DNA of 64,000 nt from Armatimonadota bacterium (GCA_018268375.1 JAFDWS010000002.1:186001-250000); one strand, 5' to 3'. Counted from the stretch's first letter, positions 25,467 to 33,347 are shown. Translations and numbers: made by a program. Notes: a model not told the origin generated them from the letters alone.

Positions 25467-26325
25467 GACCGTAGCCCGTGTGGACTGTCGCGAGAGACAC
25501 GTCGTCAGACGGCACGTGGTGAGCCTTGTAAAGTTCTTCAAGGGCGCGGTGCATTCGACGCTTTACAAATTCGCCTGCATAGTTTTTGAACTGGACCAAG
25601 GCCTGTGCGACGTCTTGGCACGGCAGTCCGTCAAACGAAGACACACCGTCAGACGAGACTGCTATGAATTCCACTTCGTCTGTGGGGTAACAAAGCAAGT
25701 GTGAGGGGTTGCCGCCCTCTGTTTCTTCGATTTCACCCTCGGACGACCATCGAATCACTTTTTTCTCGTTTCCGTCCAGTTCGTTGAATTTCTGCATCCT
25801 GGTCTCGTCCAACAAATACGAAGGATACGGCGGGTAGCTGCGCGGAAACGACACGTATTCGATTTCTATGACCCTGTCAGTACCAACGCGCCGCTTTACG
25901 ACGTGCATACCGTCGCCATAGCTTGCCGTACAAGACCATTTTTTATCCGCGAAACACGCAAGTAGCGTTGCGTCGACACTTTTACTGCCAAGTCCCATGT
26001 CCCTAGACCATACGGCGGCACATTCCGCGGCCTGACGTACATATTCCTCCCAAATCGTGTTGACACTTCCGAGGTAGTTGCCTCCTTCGGCCTCCAAGCA
26101 GTCGAGAATGGCCCTAAGACCAAGAAGGTTCTTTTTGGCAGCACAAGAAAGCAGCCGTGCGCCAATGTCAGTGTCGTCGCTTGTGGAACAGCCGTCGCAC
26201 ACAAGCCCCCAGTGCGTAATTAGTGGCTCGTCGCCACTTTGTGGTGTCTTGAACTTGCCGTGAGCGGCGTAGTCCTGGCACACCAAATGCGTCCACCCCT
26301 TTGCGTAGTGTGAGTCTGCGGACAT
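25456..26325 (-). CDS. PP2C-family protein phosphatase (TerY-P triad)
   Basis: 289 residues. LVCDGCSTSDDTDIGARLLS (metal-binding Asp and following helix), FIAVSSDGVSSFDGL and PSDDVSLATVHTG are the ordered PP2C motifs with the aspartates for two divalent metals. It should remove phosphate from Ser/Thr and oppose the kinase encoded just downstream. A hairpin and an A-rich leader (AAAAAACACAATC) lie between it and the vWA gene. Strong co-location with kinase and vWA supports the triad assignment. Confidence 0.87.
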   Translation of the reverse strand: MSADSHYAKGWTHLVCQDYAAHGKFKTPQSGDEPLITHWGLVCDGCSTSDDTDIGARLLSCAAKKNLLGLRAILDCLEAEGGNYLGSVNTIWEEYVRQAAECAAVWSRDMGLGSKSVDATLLACFADKKWSCTASYGDGMHVVKRRVGTDRVIEIEYVSFPRSYPPYPSYLLDETRMQKFNELDGNEKKVIRWSSEGEIEETEGGNPSHLLCYPTDEVEFIAVSSDGVSSFDGLPCQDVAQALVQFKNYAGEFVKRRMHRALEELYKAHHVPSDDVSLATVHTGYGHAV

Positions 26326-26342
26326 GATTGTGTTTTTTAAGT

Positions 26343-26367
26343 GGCCCCGGGGGTTCGAGCCGGGGCC
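26343..26367 (-). repeat. hairpin between the vWA and PP2C genes
   Basis: GGCCCCGG and CCGGGGCC pair perfectly around a 9-nt loop that reads GGGTTCGAG on the plus strand. There is no T-run on the minus-strand side, so it is more likely a stability or attenuation element than an intrinsic terminator. The loop resembles a tRNA T-loop, but no tRNA can be folded in the 52-nt gap. Confidence 0.55.
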
Positions 26368-26377
26368 TGGTCAGACC

Positions 26378-27127
26378 TTAGAAGGTCAAAAGTTGGGAAG
26401 GGCCTCCCGTGCCGAGGTGTTGGCTTGCCGCTGAGATGCTCTTAGAGACAAAGTCGGCTACCTTGGCGATGGTCTTGGCATTGGCGTCAGCGACGGCAAT
26501 GTACTGGTCGAACTGTGCGTCGTCCTTAAAACCGGACAAGTAGGTGTTCAACTGACCATTGGAGCTTGCGCCCAGACCAATCAAGATGGTGCGCAGAGAC
26601 TCCATGGTCTCCGTCTGTTGGACACCCTTGACTTGGTCGGCAATCAATTGGGCGGACTTGATGGCGCTGGCATTTTCTTCTCCGTCTGTAATGACGACGA
26701 CGATGCCGTTGACCGTATAGTCAATGTCGTACAGCTGTTTGCCGTAAGCTGCCGCTGCGGCGATGGCGTTGTACGTCGAATCGAACAACGCGGTTGTGCC
26801 TGATGGTCGAATCGAGTTGTCGTAATCGCTTTCCTTGAGTTTTTCCAACAGCGTGTAGCCATGCATTTCACGAACTGTGCTGTTGAACTCGACGACGCGC
26901 AACATCAGATTGTCGGCGCGTGGGCTGAGACGGCATGCTTGAACGATGGCCTTGAGGCACTGTTCGATTTCTGTGGCAAAGCCGCTGACGCTGCTGCTCG
27001 TGTCAACAACGACAGTGGCCAGAGTGTACTCTGTGGCTCCAAGATTGGACAAGCCCTCGGCGGAGAAGCCATAATGGCTCGCGGGGAGCGTGTGAGTCTC
27101 TAAAGTGGGGTCGAAGATTTTCGGCAT
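26378..27127 (-). CDS. vWA-domain protein, TerY-like (TerY-P triad)
   Basis: 249 residues, nearly all one von Willebrand A domain. The MIDAS motif is complete: DTSSSVSG (DxSxS) near residue 43, a downstream Thr in SGTTALFD, and the Asp of VVITDGEEN. Such TerY-like proteins bind ligands through a metal ion and are the third member of the vWA / PP2C / kinase triad. TAAGGAA sits 12 nt before the ATG, separated by an A-rich spacer. It is encoded between nicotinamidase and PP2C in a continuous leftward array. Confidence 0.88.
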   Translation of the reverse strand: MPKIFDPTLETHTLPASHYGFSAEGLSNLGATEYTLATVVVDTSSSVSGFATEIEQCLKAIVQACRLSPRADNLMLRVVEFNSTVREMHGYTLLEKLKESDYDNSIRPSGTTALFDSTYNAIAAAAAYGKQLYDIDYTVNGIVVVITDGEENASAIKSAQLIADQVKGVQQTETMESLRTILIGLGASSNGQLNTYLSGFKDDAQFDQYIAVADANAKTIAKVADFVSKSISAASQHLGTGGPSQLLTF

Positions 27128-27142
27128 GTTTTTTGATTTTCC

Positions 27143-28000
27143 TTACGGGGTCGCGGCGAGAGCGCGTGTCAAAAAGTCTGCGGTGCTGGATACTTGCATG
27201 CCACGAGCAGTCATTTCCTGGACGAACTTGTCGGCATACGACTCGAACGTAGTCACGGGCGAAGAGGCGTCCTGCAAGAAGACCAACTTGCTCACAAAAC
27301 TGTCGTCGCCAAAAGCGTCGGCGATGTCGGTCACAGTGTTCGCCACGCAGTGAGACGAGGCCTCGCCAGCAATGGCGACCATGTCCGCGTCCTTGAGTGT
27401 CTGAATGAGGCGCGTATTGATTTGTGTCGAAGGGTCGTTCGCGTCTGGCACGTCTGCCTTGACCGCTGAGTAGTGCTCAGTGAACACATTGGAACCCTTG
27501 GTGACAAAGTCAACTGTCCGGAAGTGCTTTTCAGCCCAGCGGCTCAGGCTGTCCATCAAGACCGGCGTGACCGCTGCACCGACACTGCCGATGAGACAGT
27601 GAGGAGGCCAGATGCACAAAGGATAGCGCTTGTTCTGTTCAAGCTTTTGCACATACTCGAGAGAGCGCCTGTACAACCCAGGGACTGTGGTCGTCCAGAC
27701 TTGGGCGTCGACATCTGCTGCCGTAATGATGGTGAACGGTGCCGGGTGGTTGCCCGATGCGTCCTTCCACCAGTTGGGGTGGGCAATGTCGTTGAGGTGG
27801 TGGCTGTCCAGAGTCACATGGATGTCTTCGATGGAGTCTCCCAGACGGTCGACCATGTCGGCCAGGCGCTGCATGTCAGCGTCCGCACCTTTGACGAAAA
27901 GCGCTCCTTGAGGGTCACAAAAGTCGTTTTGTGGGTCAATGATGAGCAGATGCACGTTCATTTCTTTTTGTCGCTCCAAGGGCGGTCGAAGACCGTCCAT
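27143..28000 (-). CDS. nicotinamidase (PncA-like isochorismatase-fold hydrolase)
   Basis: 285 residues from the outer ATG. LLIIDPQNDFCDPQGAL holds the catalytic Asp, LDSHHLNDIAHPNWW the metal ligands (D-x-H...H), YPLCIWPPHCLIGSVGA the conserved WP-H segment, and AGEASSHCVANTV the catalytic Cys. It converts nicotinamide to nicotinic acid. TAATAT with an upstream TGG lies 6 nt before the outer ATG, supporting a leaderless start at 28000; an internal ATG at 27961 (MNVHLLIID) is the alternative and matches the usual family start. About 60 residues between the motifs are extra compared with small bacterial PncA. Confidence 0.85.
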   Translation of the reverse strand: MDGLRPPLERQKEMNVHLLIIDPQNDFCDPQGALFVKGADADMQRLADMVDRLGDSIEDIHVTLDSHHLNDIAHPNWWKDASGNHPAPFTIITAADVDAQVWTTTVPGLYRRSLEYVQKLEQNKRYPLCIWPPHCLIGSVGAAVTPVLMDSLSRWAEKHFRTVDFVTKGSNVFTEHYSAVKADVPDANDPSTQINTRLIQTLKDADMVAIAGEASSHCVANTVTDIADAFGDDSFVSKLVFLQDASSPVTTFESYADKFVQEMTARGMQVSSTADFLTRALAATP

Positions 28001-28040
28001 GTCAGCATATTACCACAAAATAACAGAATCGCAGCCAGGA

Positions 28041-28451
28041 CTATTTATCAAGGTTTTCGCCCGCGATAAGCATGGCTCCAGTGACCACAGTACCGTCTTG
28101 CATCGCGCCGCGTGCGAGCTCGTGCCGTTCCACCCTGGTGGCCCCGAGTTGTTCGGCGATGTGCCTTTCTGCTTTGCTGATTTCCACATCGTTGCCACAA
28201 TAAAACAAGTCTATGGCGGCGTACTTGTACTCAGGCCACGCGTGCACCGTAAAATGAGACTCACTGATGATTGTGCAGCCACTGGTGCCGTGTGGCTCAA
28301 ATTCATGATAAAACTCGCCAACCACGTGACAACCGGCCAACTCGGCCGCAACGCGCATCACGGTGCGCATGGCCTCATGGTCGGCAAGCACGTTGGCGTC
28401 ACATTCGTGCATGTCCAGCACAATGTGATGGCCTAAGTAGGTCAACGGCAC
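28041..28451 (-). CDS. speD: S-adenosylmethionine decarboxylase, short prokaryotic class
   Basis: About 136 residues. LGHHIVLDMHECDANVL and ISESHFTVHAWPE carry the Glu-Ser autocleavage site that creates the pyruvoyl cofactor and the catalytic His, and AAIDLFYCG carries the proton-donor Cys. It makes decarboxylated SAM for spermidine synthesis; some phage and bacterial homologues are known to have shifted to other amino-acid decarboxylations, so substrate is not certain. The true start is one of GTG 28454/28451 or TTG 28445 at the junction with the preceding gene; GTG 28451 was chosen with AAGG 6 nt upstream. No spermidine synthase is seen. Confidence 0.88.
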   Translation of the reverse strand: MPLTYLGHHIVLDMHECDANVLADHEAMRTVMRVAAELAGCHVVGEFYHEFEPHGTSGCTIISESHFTVHAWPEYKYAAIDLFYCGNDVEISKAERHIAEQLGATRVERHELARGAMQDGTVVTGAMLIAGENLDK

Positions 28452-29014
28452 CACCAGCCTTGTAAGACCACCAAAAGGGCAACTTTGCACAGTGCCAATG
28501 GCAGGTTGTCCGCGCTTGCAACGACCGGTGTAAAGGGGTCGTGGTGTTGCGCCGCGGACACGAAACAACTAGTCGTATTGTCTGGCCTTGAAGTCATGGT
28601 GGTAGTCCGCACCAACAGGTGCTGTTGTAGAGTGTCCAATATTACCCTGGCTTCTCGGAACAATGTCGAGTACGCCGGTGCAAAAGACACAAAAGTTTTA
28701 CTACCGTCGTCTTCTAAGACAAAGTCCCGCGTAAAAGGCACGGGCTGCAAGGCTGTCGTGGCAAAAACGTACACGGTGGCATCGTCGCGCACCGCCAATT
28801 CTTGGGCGTGTTGGCTGTCCGGTCTTACGAATACTCTTGTGTAACCGTGTTGGCGCCGCAGGACAGGAAACGGTGTGCCGAGGTGAAAGAACTCAGAAGC
28901 GACCAAGCAATCAATAAACTCACCAGACTGACACTCGGCGACCAAGGCCTGGCACAGTGTGCAGGGCATGCCTGGGACGAGCCTGTCTTTCACAACACGC
29001 ACTCCTTGAGACAT
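28442..29014 (-). CDS. hypothetical protein
   Basis: 190 residues. An N-terminal VPGMPCTLCQALVAEC with CxxC may bind metal; the remainder is mixed alpha/beta with a hydrophobic C-terminus (LALCKVALLVVLQGWW). No family is recognised. Its end overlaps the SpeD start region. Confidence 0.6.
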   Translation of the reverse strand: MSQGVRVVKDRLVPGMPCTLCQALVAECQSGEFIDCLVASEFFHLGTPFPVLRRQHGYTRVFVRPDSQHAQELAVRDDATVYVFATTALQPVPFTRDFVLEDDGSKTFVSFAPAYSTLFREARVILDTLQQHLLVRTTTMTSRPDNTTSCFVSAAQHHDPFTPVVASADNLPLALCKVALLVVLQGWWCR

Positions 29015-29086
29015 ATGTTTGTGTCGCCACGCTGCAACCCAACCACGTGTGATTATTGGGTTCTGTCCGCTGTCAGACCTCTGTGC

Positions 29087-29716
29087 TCAAACGTTGTTTT
29101 CCGGTTCTTGCCATGGGTAGGGTTCTAGCCACTGAAAATAGACCTGGTTCGGCGGCAAAGGCGTAATTTCTTGTGTCAACAATCCGCGTTCTTTGCCCCA
29201 CTGAAGGTAATGAGCGCGCACTGCTTCGTACTTTCCTAGGTCTTCTTCTGGTATGTGACAAGCTCCGCACACTTCGTAAATATAGTCGCAGAACCACCCT
29301 CCGACCTCGTTGTAGAGCTCCAGAGCGTACACCACGCCCTCCGCGCCAAACGCCAGTGCCTGCTGCCCTTCTGGTGTTTCCAAATCTGCTCCAGCGCGTG
29401 ACGATACGCACGTTTTTGCTTTTGCGACCCTCATTAGCTCGCGGAACCGCTTTTTTGAAGCATGCGAAATGGACATGGCGCACCATCCGTTGACCAACAT
29501 CGACGTCCATTCCCAGTCTGTGTCCGATTTTCGCGCCCAGTCCTGAACCACGTCCTCAGAACCAGGCAGGCACCACCCATTGACCGTTGGCACCAAAGCC
29601 TGTCCTTCGTATGTGTATTCATGCAACTGGCCACAAGCTTGTCTGAGGCGCAAACTACAAACTTGGTCGTCGTCCCATGGCGCACGAGACCGTTCGGGAG
29701 GGCTGTCTTGACTCAT
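29087..29716 (-). CDS. hypothetical protein
   Basis: 209 residues, Trp-rich (WDDDQVC, NGWCLPG, DWEWTSMLVNGWC, WEPYPWQ-type segments), mostly helical, with several cysteines. No recognised family. TAGAAT lies 6 nt before the ATG and AGGAGG just upstream of that, so either a leaderless start or a distant Shine-Dalgarno is possible. It appears to head the SpeD/PncA/triad/NadE operon and is divergent from the next gene. Confidence 0.6.
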   Translation of the reverse strand: MSQDSPPERSRAPWDDDQVCSLRLRQACGQLHEYTYEGQALVPTVNGWCLPGSEDVVQDWARKSDTDWEWTSMLVNGWCAMSISHASKKRFRELMRVAKAKTCVSSRAGADLETPEGQQALAFGAEGVVYALELYNEVGGWFCDYIYEVCGACHIPEEDLGKYEAVRAHYLQWGKERGLLTQEITPLPPNQVYFQWLEPYPWQEPENNV

Positions 29717-29745
29717 ACTTGCATTCTACCTCCTGACAAGGTAAA

Positions 29746-30336
29746 ATGGTCGCCATGTTCATGATTGCAAGGCGCACGCCCACTGTCAAGGTCAATGACA
29801 GGATACTGTCCGAATCGTTTGTGCACCTGTGCCCTTTGACTGTCCCAGAAAGCGTGCCTGTGGAAACACCAGAGCAGCGAAAGGCATATATCACTGGTTT
29901 GGTAGACAACGGAGTGTTGTCCACCGATTGCAACGTCTCTTCAGGCAGTGGTTACTACTACTCGTCCGACAGGCTGGTGCACGTGCCTCCGTACGAGTTT
30001 GACATCGTGGACTCTCCAGAAGTCGAGCAACAATGGTTTGTCGAAGTGCGGAATACTTACGACGACTACTACAACGATGAGTACACGTTGGACGGTTCGG
30101 CAGTCTACTATATTGGCCCATTCACAGGACCAGAGGATTGTCGCACCGCCGCGCTTGAAGAAATCAGCCGTGCCGAGCCGTACGCGTGGCAAAACAGATA
30201 CGAAGACGGTCAGGCACCCAACGATGACCCGGTCTTTGACTGGGAAGCGAACAATGACGTGTTCACCCATGCCTCTTATAGAGGCGGCTTGACAGTGAAG
30301 GTGTTGCAGATGCCAGTGGTCACAACATGGCCTTGA
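29746..30336 (+). CDS. hypothetical protein
   Basis: 196 residues, acidic and Tyr-rich (SSGSGYYYSSDRLVHVPPYE, NTYDDYYNDEYTLDGSAVYY). AAGGTAAA directly precedes the ATG. A lone rightward gene among leftward ones; it overlaps the hydrolase gene's 3' end by 17 nt. No family is recognised. Confidence 0.6.
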   Translation: MVAMFMIARRTPTVKVNDRILSESFVHLCPLTVPESVPVETPEQRKAYITGLVDNGVLSTDCNVSSGSGYYYSSDRLVHVPPYEFDIVDSPEVEQQWFVEVRNTYDDYYNDEYTLDGSAVYYIGPFTGPEDCRTAALEEISRAEPYAWQNRYEDGQAPNDDPVFDWEANNDVFTHASYRGGLTVKVLQMPVVTTWP

Positions 30337-31096
30337 TGTCATTGGCCAACATTTTGTTCACTTTGCGACTGCTCGAGTAGCGCAGGTGTGACATTGGGTT
30401 CCAACGTGTGAGCATACCACCGACCCAAATGCGGTGGTCAGTCAAACTCGTCATGCCGGCGTACGCCTCATTGATAGACTTTATCGGCCAACCAATAATG
30501 TCACTTGGGCAATAAACGTTACGCCAGACACAATCCTCCGACAGAGATACTGGAGTGCCCTTGTCAGGGAACCGCAACGCCCAAATGGCCAATGGCGAGC
30601 CTTGTGTGTGCAGAACTTTCAACCTTGTGAGCAGGGACGTTTCAGCAGTGTAAGCCGCGGCCCCGACCGAATCTTCGTGCTGCCAATCCCATATGAAGTT
30701 ATTGACAATCACTGTGCCAAGGCTGTGGGCCACAATAACCAACTTGCCATCTGGCGCAAGTGCTTGCTGTAGGTTCTTTAGCGACTCGTCCAGCCCAGCG
30801 TGTACTCGAGAATAGAACGATTCTAAGCCGTGTCGTGGCTGATAACACAAGGCGTCGCCACCGTAAGACGCAAAAAGCCTCCGCAGCCAACGCCAGGCCA
30901 GTCGTTTTGAACTAGTGATGACGGCTTGTTCTTGTGGTTCTATCAGGGTTTGCCAACAATAAGAGGCAAAAGCACACTTTTCGGCGTCTGCGCCGAGGGC
31001 GCGTTTCATGGTGGCGATATCGCGCGCAGCGAAATTTTCACCCTGCGCGCCAATGCCGTGAACGTAAAGCACACCGACTTGCTTGCCCGAGCCCAT
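30320..31096 (-). CDS. alpha/beta hydrolase-fold protein
   Basis: 258 residues. VGVLYVHGIGAQGENFAARD is the typical first strand and oxyanion loop, and KLVIVAHSLGTVIVNNFIWD is the nucleophile elbow with Ser in AHSLG. LKVLHTQGSPLAIWALRF resembles serine esterase/lipase-type proteins. The acid is plausibly in CPSDIIGWP and the catalytic His in SLTDHRIWVGG. Substrate is unknown. It is the last gene of the RtcB-to-Prs leftward group. Confidence 0.8.
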   Translation of the reverse strand: MGSGKQVGVLYVHGIGAQGENFAARDIATMKRALGADAEKCAFASYCWQTLIEPQEQAVITSSKRLAWRWLRRLFASYGGDALCYQPRHGLESFYSRVHAGLDESLKNLQQALAPDGKLVIVAHSLGTVIVNNFIWDWQHEDSVGAAAYTAETSLLTRLKVLHTQGSPLAIWALRFPDKGTPVSLSEDCVWRNVYCPSDIIGWPIKSINEAYAGMTSLTDHRIWVGGMLTRWNPMSHLRYSSSRKVNKMLANDIKAML

Positions 31097-31105
31097 ATGG
31101 CTCTT

Positions 31106-31486
31106 TTAGTATTCTGCTTCCTCTAAAACCTTGTCCAATGCGCTGATGCAGTGCTGCTCTTGAGCGACTTTGTCAGGCATGTTGTCGCGCACAATTCGAC
31201 CGCATACGCGCAGTCCGACCATTCCGAACTGGTGACCTAAAAAGGTCGTGATTTGCTCCCAGTCACCATCCCATTCTTGGACGTATTTGACGTACTCCGC
31301 ATCAATGAGCAAAACCTCGCATCGCTCGCCAAAGCTACAAGCGAACACAATGTTGGTGTTTACCGGCAGCGCGCCAAATCCGAATTGAATATTGTGTTCG
31401 TACTCGATGACGTACAGATACGGGCCAAGAGGGACACCTGGCTCCAGTCGCACAGGGACTCCCATGTCAAAACTAGCAGGCTTCAA
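31106..31486 (-). CDS. hypothetical protein
   Basis: 126 residues, aromatic- and beta-rich (GPYLYVIEYEHNIQFGFGAL) with two acidic segments; no motif recognised. Its ATG overlaps the end of the PRPP synthetase gene by 4 nt, so it is co-translated with it. Confidence 0.6.
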   Translation of the reverse strand: MKPASFDMGVPVRLEPGVPLGPYLYVIEYEHNIQFGFGALPVNTNIVFACSFGERCEVLLIDAEYVKYVQEWDGDWEQITTFLGHQFGMVGLRVCGRIVRDNMPDKVAQEQHCISALDKVLEEAEY

Positions 31487-32454
31487 TTTACTCTCCAGCG
31501 ATTGAACAACTCGCTCACAGACGTGTTGTTGTGCAACCGCTTCACTGCCTCTCCAATCAAAGGCGCGACTGACAACACATGTAGTTTGTCAAAGTGCTTT
31601 TCTGGAGGCAAAGGAATGGTGTCCATGCACACCACGCGCGAGACAACCTCGGAGGTCTGCAAACGCTGAGGGGCACCACCACTGAACACTGGGTGGGTGA
31701 CTGCGACCTCGATGTCCACCGCGCCACGCTGCACGAGCGCCTCAGCACCGTGGATGACACTGCCACCCGTGTCCAACATGTCGTCGACCATGATGCACTT
31801 ACGACCTTTCACGTCGCCAATGACTTCTACGATGTCGACCATGTTGGCTGTAGGCCGCCGCTTTGCAATGATGGCCAATTGTGCCTTGAGAGCCTCAGCG
31901 AGATTGCGTGCCCGGGCAACACCAGACACGTCTGGACTGACTATGGTGATATCGTCGCGCTGGTCATAACCTTGGTCTAAATAGAAGTCGACCAATAAGG
32001 GCCCGGCGTAAAGATGGTCGACAGGAATGCGGAAAAACCCTTGAATCTGTTCAGCGTGAATGTCAACGACCATGACCCTCGTCGCGCCGGCTGTCTGTAG
32101 CAAATCTGCCACTAACGCAGCTGTGATAGGTTCACGGGGTTTGATTTTTTTGTCTTGTCGAGAATATCCGAAGTATGGAATGATGACATTGATTTCATCT
32201 ACCGAGGCCCTGCGAAAGGCATCAAGGATGACGAGCAACTCCATGAGCGTCTCGTTGACAGGCGCACAAGTAGGTTGGATGATGTGCACGTCGTTCCCGC
32301 GGGCCGACTCATCGACCATGACTCTGCATTCACCATCGCTAAAGCGCGTACAGGTCATTTTTCCCACTTTCACGTCAAGATAGTCTGCGATTTTGCCGGC
32401 CAATGCCTGATGCGCGTTGCCGGTGAAGACTCTAATCCCGTTTCCGTTGCTCAT
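31483..32454 (-). CDS. prs: ribose-phosphate pyrophosphokinase (PRPP synthetase)
   Basis: 323 residues, close to bacterial Prs length. TRFSDGECRVMVDESARGND is the substrate region, IPYFGYSRQDKK the ATP flag loop, VMVVDIHAEQIQGFF the catalytic His/divalent segment, and KCIMVDDMLDTGGSV the PRPP-binding loop. It makes PRPP from ribose-5-phosphate and ATP, the phosphoribosyl donor for NAD salvage and nucleotide synthesis. All canonical residues appear kept, so it is more likely a true Prs than an ADP-ribose-phosphorylating relative. The ATG was chosen over a GTG two codons upstream; TAGACA-17-CATAAT lies just before. Confidence 0.96.
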   Translation of the reverse strand: MSNGNGIRVFTGNAHQALAGKIADYLDVKVGKMTCTRFSDGECRVMVDESARGNDVHIIQPTCAPVNETLMELLVILDAFRRASVDEINVIIPYFGYSRQDKKIKPREPITAALVADLLQTAGATRVMVVDIHAEQIQGFFRIPVDHLYAGPLLVDFYLDQGYDQRDDITIVSPDVSGVARARNLAEALKAQLAIIAKRRPTANMVDIVEVIGDVKGRKCIMVDDMLDTGGSVIHGAEALVQRGAVDIEVAVTHPVFSGGAPQRLQTSEVVSRVVCMDTIPLPPEKHFDKLHVLSVAPLIGEAVKRLHNNTSVSELFNRWRVN

Positions 32455-32465
32455 GGACACCGATT

Positions 32466-32494
32466 ATTATGACCGCTCTACAGTAATTTGTCTA
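32466..32494 (-). promoter_or_regulatory. promoter before the PRPP synthetase gene
   Basis: On the minus strand TAGACA (five of six to TTGACA), 17 nt, then CATAAT, with the -10 ending 11 nt before the ATG at 32454. The leader would be a few bases long, with no Shine-Dalgarno. Confidence 0.55.
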
Positions 32495-32496
32495 GG

Positions 32497-32646
32497 TCAC
32501 CATTTGTCGAAGTTCAAACCCCAGGAAAACCTTCGTTGTCCACAGAGTGTACACTCTGACACCCAGTCGCCGTGACAGCTTTCTCTTGCCGCAGAATCAG
32601 TGCGGCGCCAACTATTTGGCGCATGAAAACCGAAAAGGCACCTCAC
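32497..32646 (-). CDS. very small zinc-ribbon-like protein
   Basis: 49 residues starting at GTG in a GTGA overlap with the preceding gene: VRCLFGFHAPNSW... with SECTLCGQRRFSWG. A Cys-x-Phe-Gly-x-His start followed by CxxCG is a pattern seen in tiny phage metal-binding proteins. Function unknown. Confidence 0.5.
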   Translation of the reverse strand: MRCLFGFHAPNSWRRTDSAARESCHGDWVSECTLCGQRRFSWGLNFDKW

Positions 32647-33080
32647 GGTTGCTCGGAACTTTGTAAACTTCTTACAAACTGCTTGAGCGCCTCGGGAAGG
32701 GCTTCTATCGCGTCGTCGGTTGGTTCCCATGTGACATTTGGCTCGTATTTTCTAGCTTCTGACAATCTTGCCTGAATCTCGTCTTTAGCATCGCTCAACA
32801 ACTGGGCCCCCCGATAGCTGCCTCGTGAGTTCCTTACCACTAAACCAGCAGTCTCCAACGCTTTTGCCAATTCAGAATCGTACAACACCACGCGCTCGAA
32901 ATAGCCGTCAGCGCGGTCTAGCTCGGCTAGAACTTCCTCCAAGTCGGACACTATAGGAATGCGAACGCCATTGAATTTCAAGTACAGTGTGACATCCGGC
33001 TTGATGACGACACGAGGACCCCGGTCCTCTATCTCTAAACTGGCCGAGTTTTCATACAAAGGCAATTGACCGTCTGCCAT
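32643..33080 (-). CDS. hypothetical protein
   Basis: 145 residues: beta-rich first half (RVVIKPDVTLYLKFNGVRIP), then a helical acidic second half (LSDAKDEIQARLSEARKYEP). No family is recognised. It lies between two small zinc-ribbon genes in the leftward RtcB group. Confidence 0.6.
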   Translation of the reverse strand: MADGQLPLYENSASLEIEDRGPRVVIKPDVTLYLKFNGVRIPIVSDLEEVLAELDRADGYFERVVLYDSELAKALETAGLVVRNSRGSYRGAQLLSDAKDEIQARLSEARKYEPNVTWEPTDDAIEALPEALKQFVRSLQSSEQP

Positions 33081-33083
33081 GCC

Positions 33084-33347
33084 CTAGAGTGTACCCTCGC
33101 CTTCATCTTCTAAAGCGGCATCTAGCGGCGACAGCGGTCTTTTGCCTGATGGTGGTTCATAACCAAGTGTCACTATGCCGTACAAAGACCACAGTCGCGA
33201 AGGGTCAAATTTTAGTTCGTCCAGTCCGAACGGCCCTCCGTCGCAGTATTCAGTGTGACACGATGCGCACAGAATGTTCTGCGACCCACCGCCACAAGGT
33301 CCTTCAAACCATTTTGTGCCTTTGCACTTTGGACAACTCAACGACAT
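33084..33347 (-). CDS. small zinc-ribbon protein
   Basis: 87 residues. CPKCKGTKWFEGPCGGGSQN followed by ILCASCHTEYC gives two CxxC pairs in a zinc-ribbon spacing. The remainder is Pro-rich and acidic. Likely nucleic-acid or protein binding; located directly after the RtcB ligase gene with a 6-nt gap. Confidence 0.65.
   Translation of the reverse strand: MSLSCPKCKGTKWFEGPCGGGSQNILCASCHTEYCDGGPFGLDELKFDPSRLWSLYGIVTLGYEPPSGKRPLSPLDAALEDEGEGTL

Noticed and set aside
24417..25589. Open frame of 390 codons on the plus strand
   Set aside because: It is antisense to the kinase gene, has a composition unlike a real protein (His/Arg/Val-rich), no ribosome binding site, and the opposite strand has clear kinase motifs.
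26343..26367. Possible tR‌NA T-arm (GGGTTCGAG loop)
   Set aside because: The 52-nt gap is too short for a tRNA and no acceptor or anticodon stems pair.
31483..32454. ADP-ribose pyrophosphate synthetase of a known phage NAD-rebuilding pathway
   Set aside because: Length and motifs are those of ordinary PRPP synthetase and no nicotinamide-transferring partner is adjacent; the canonical call was kept.
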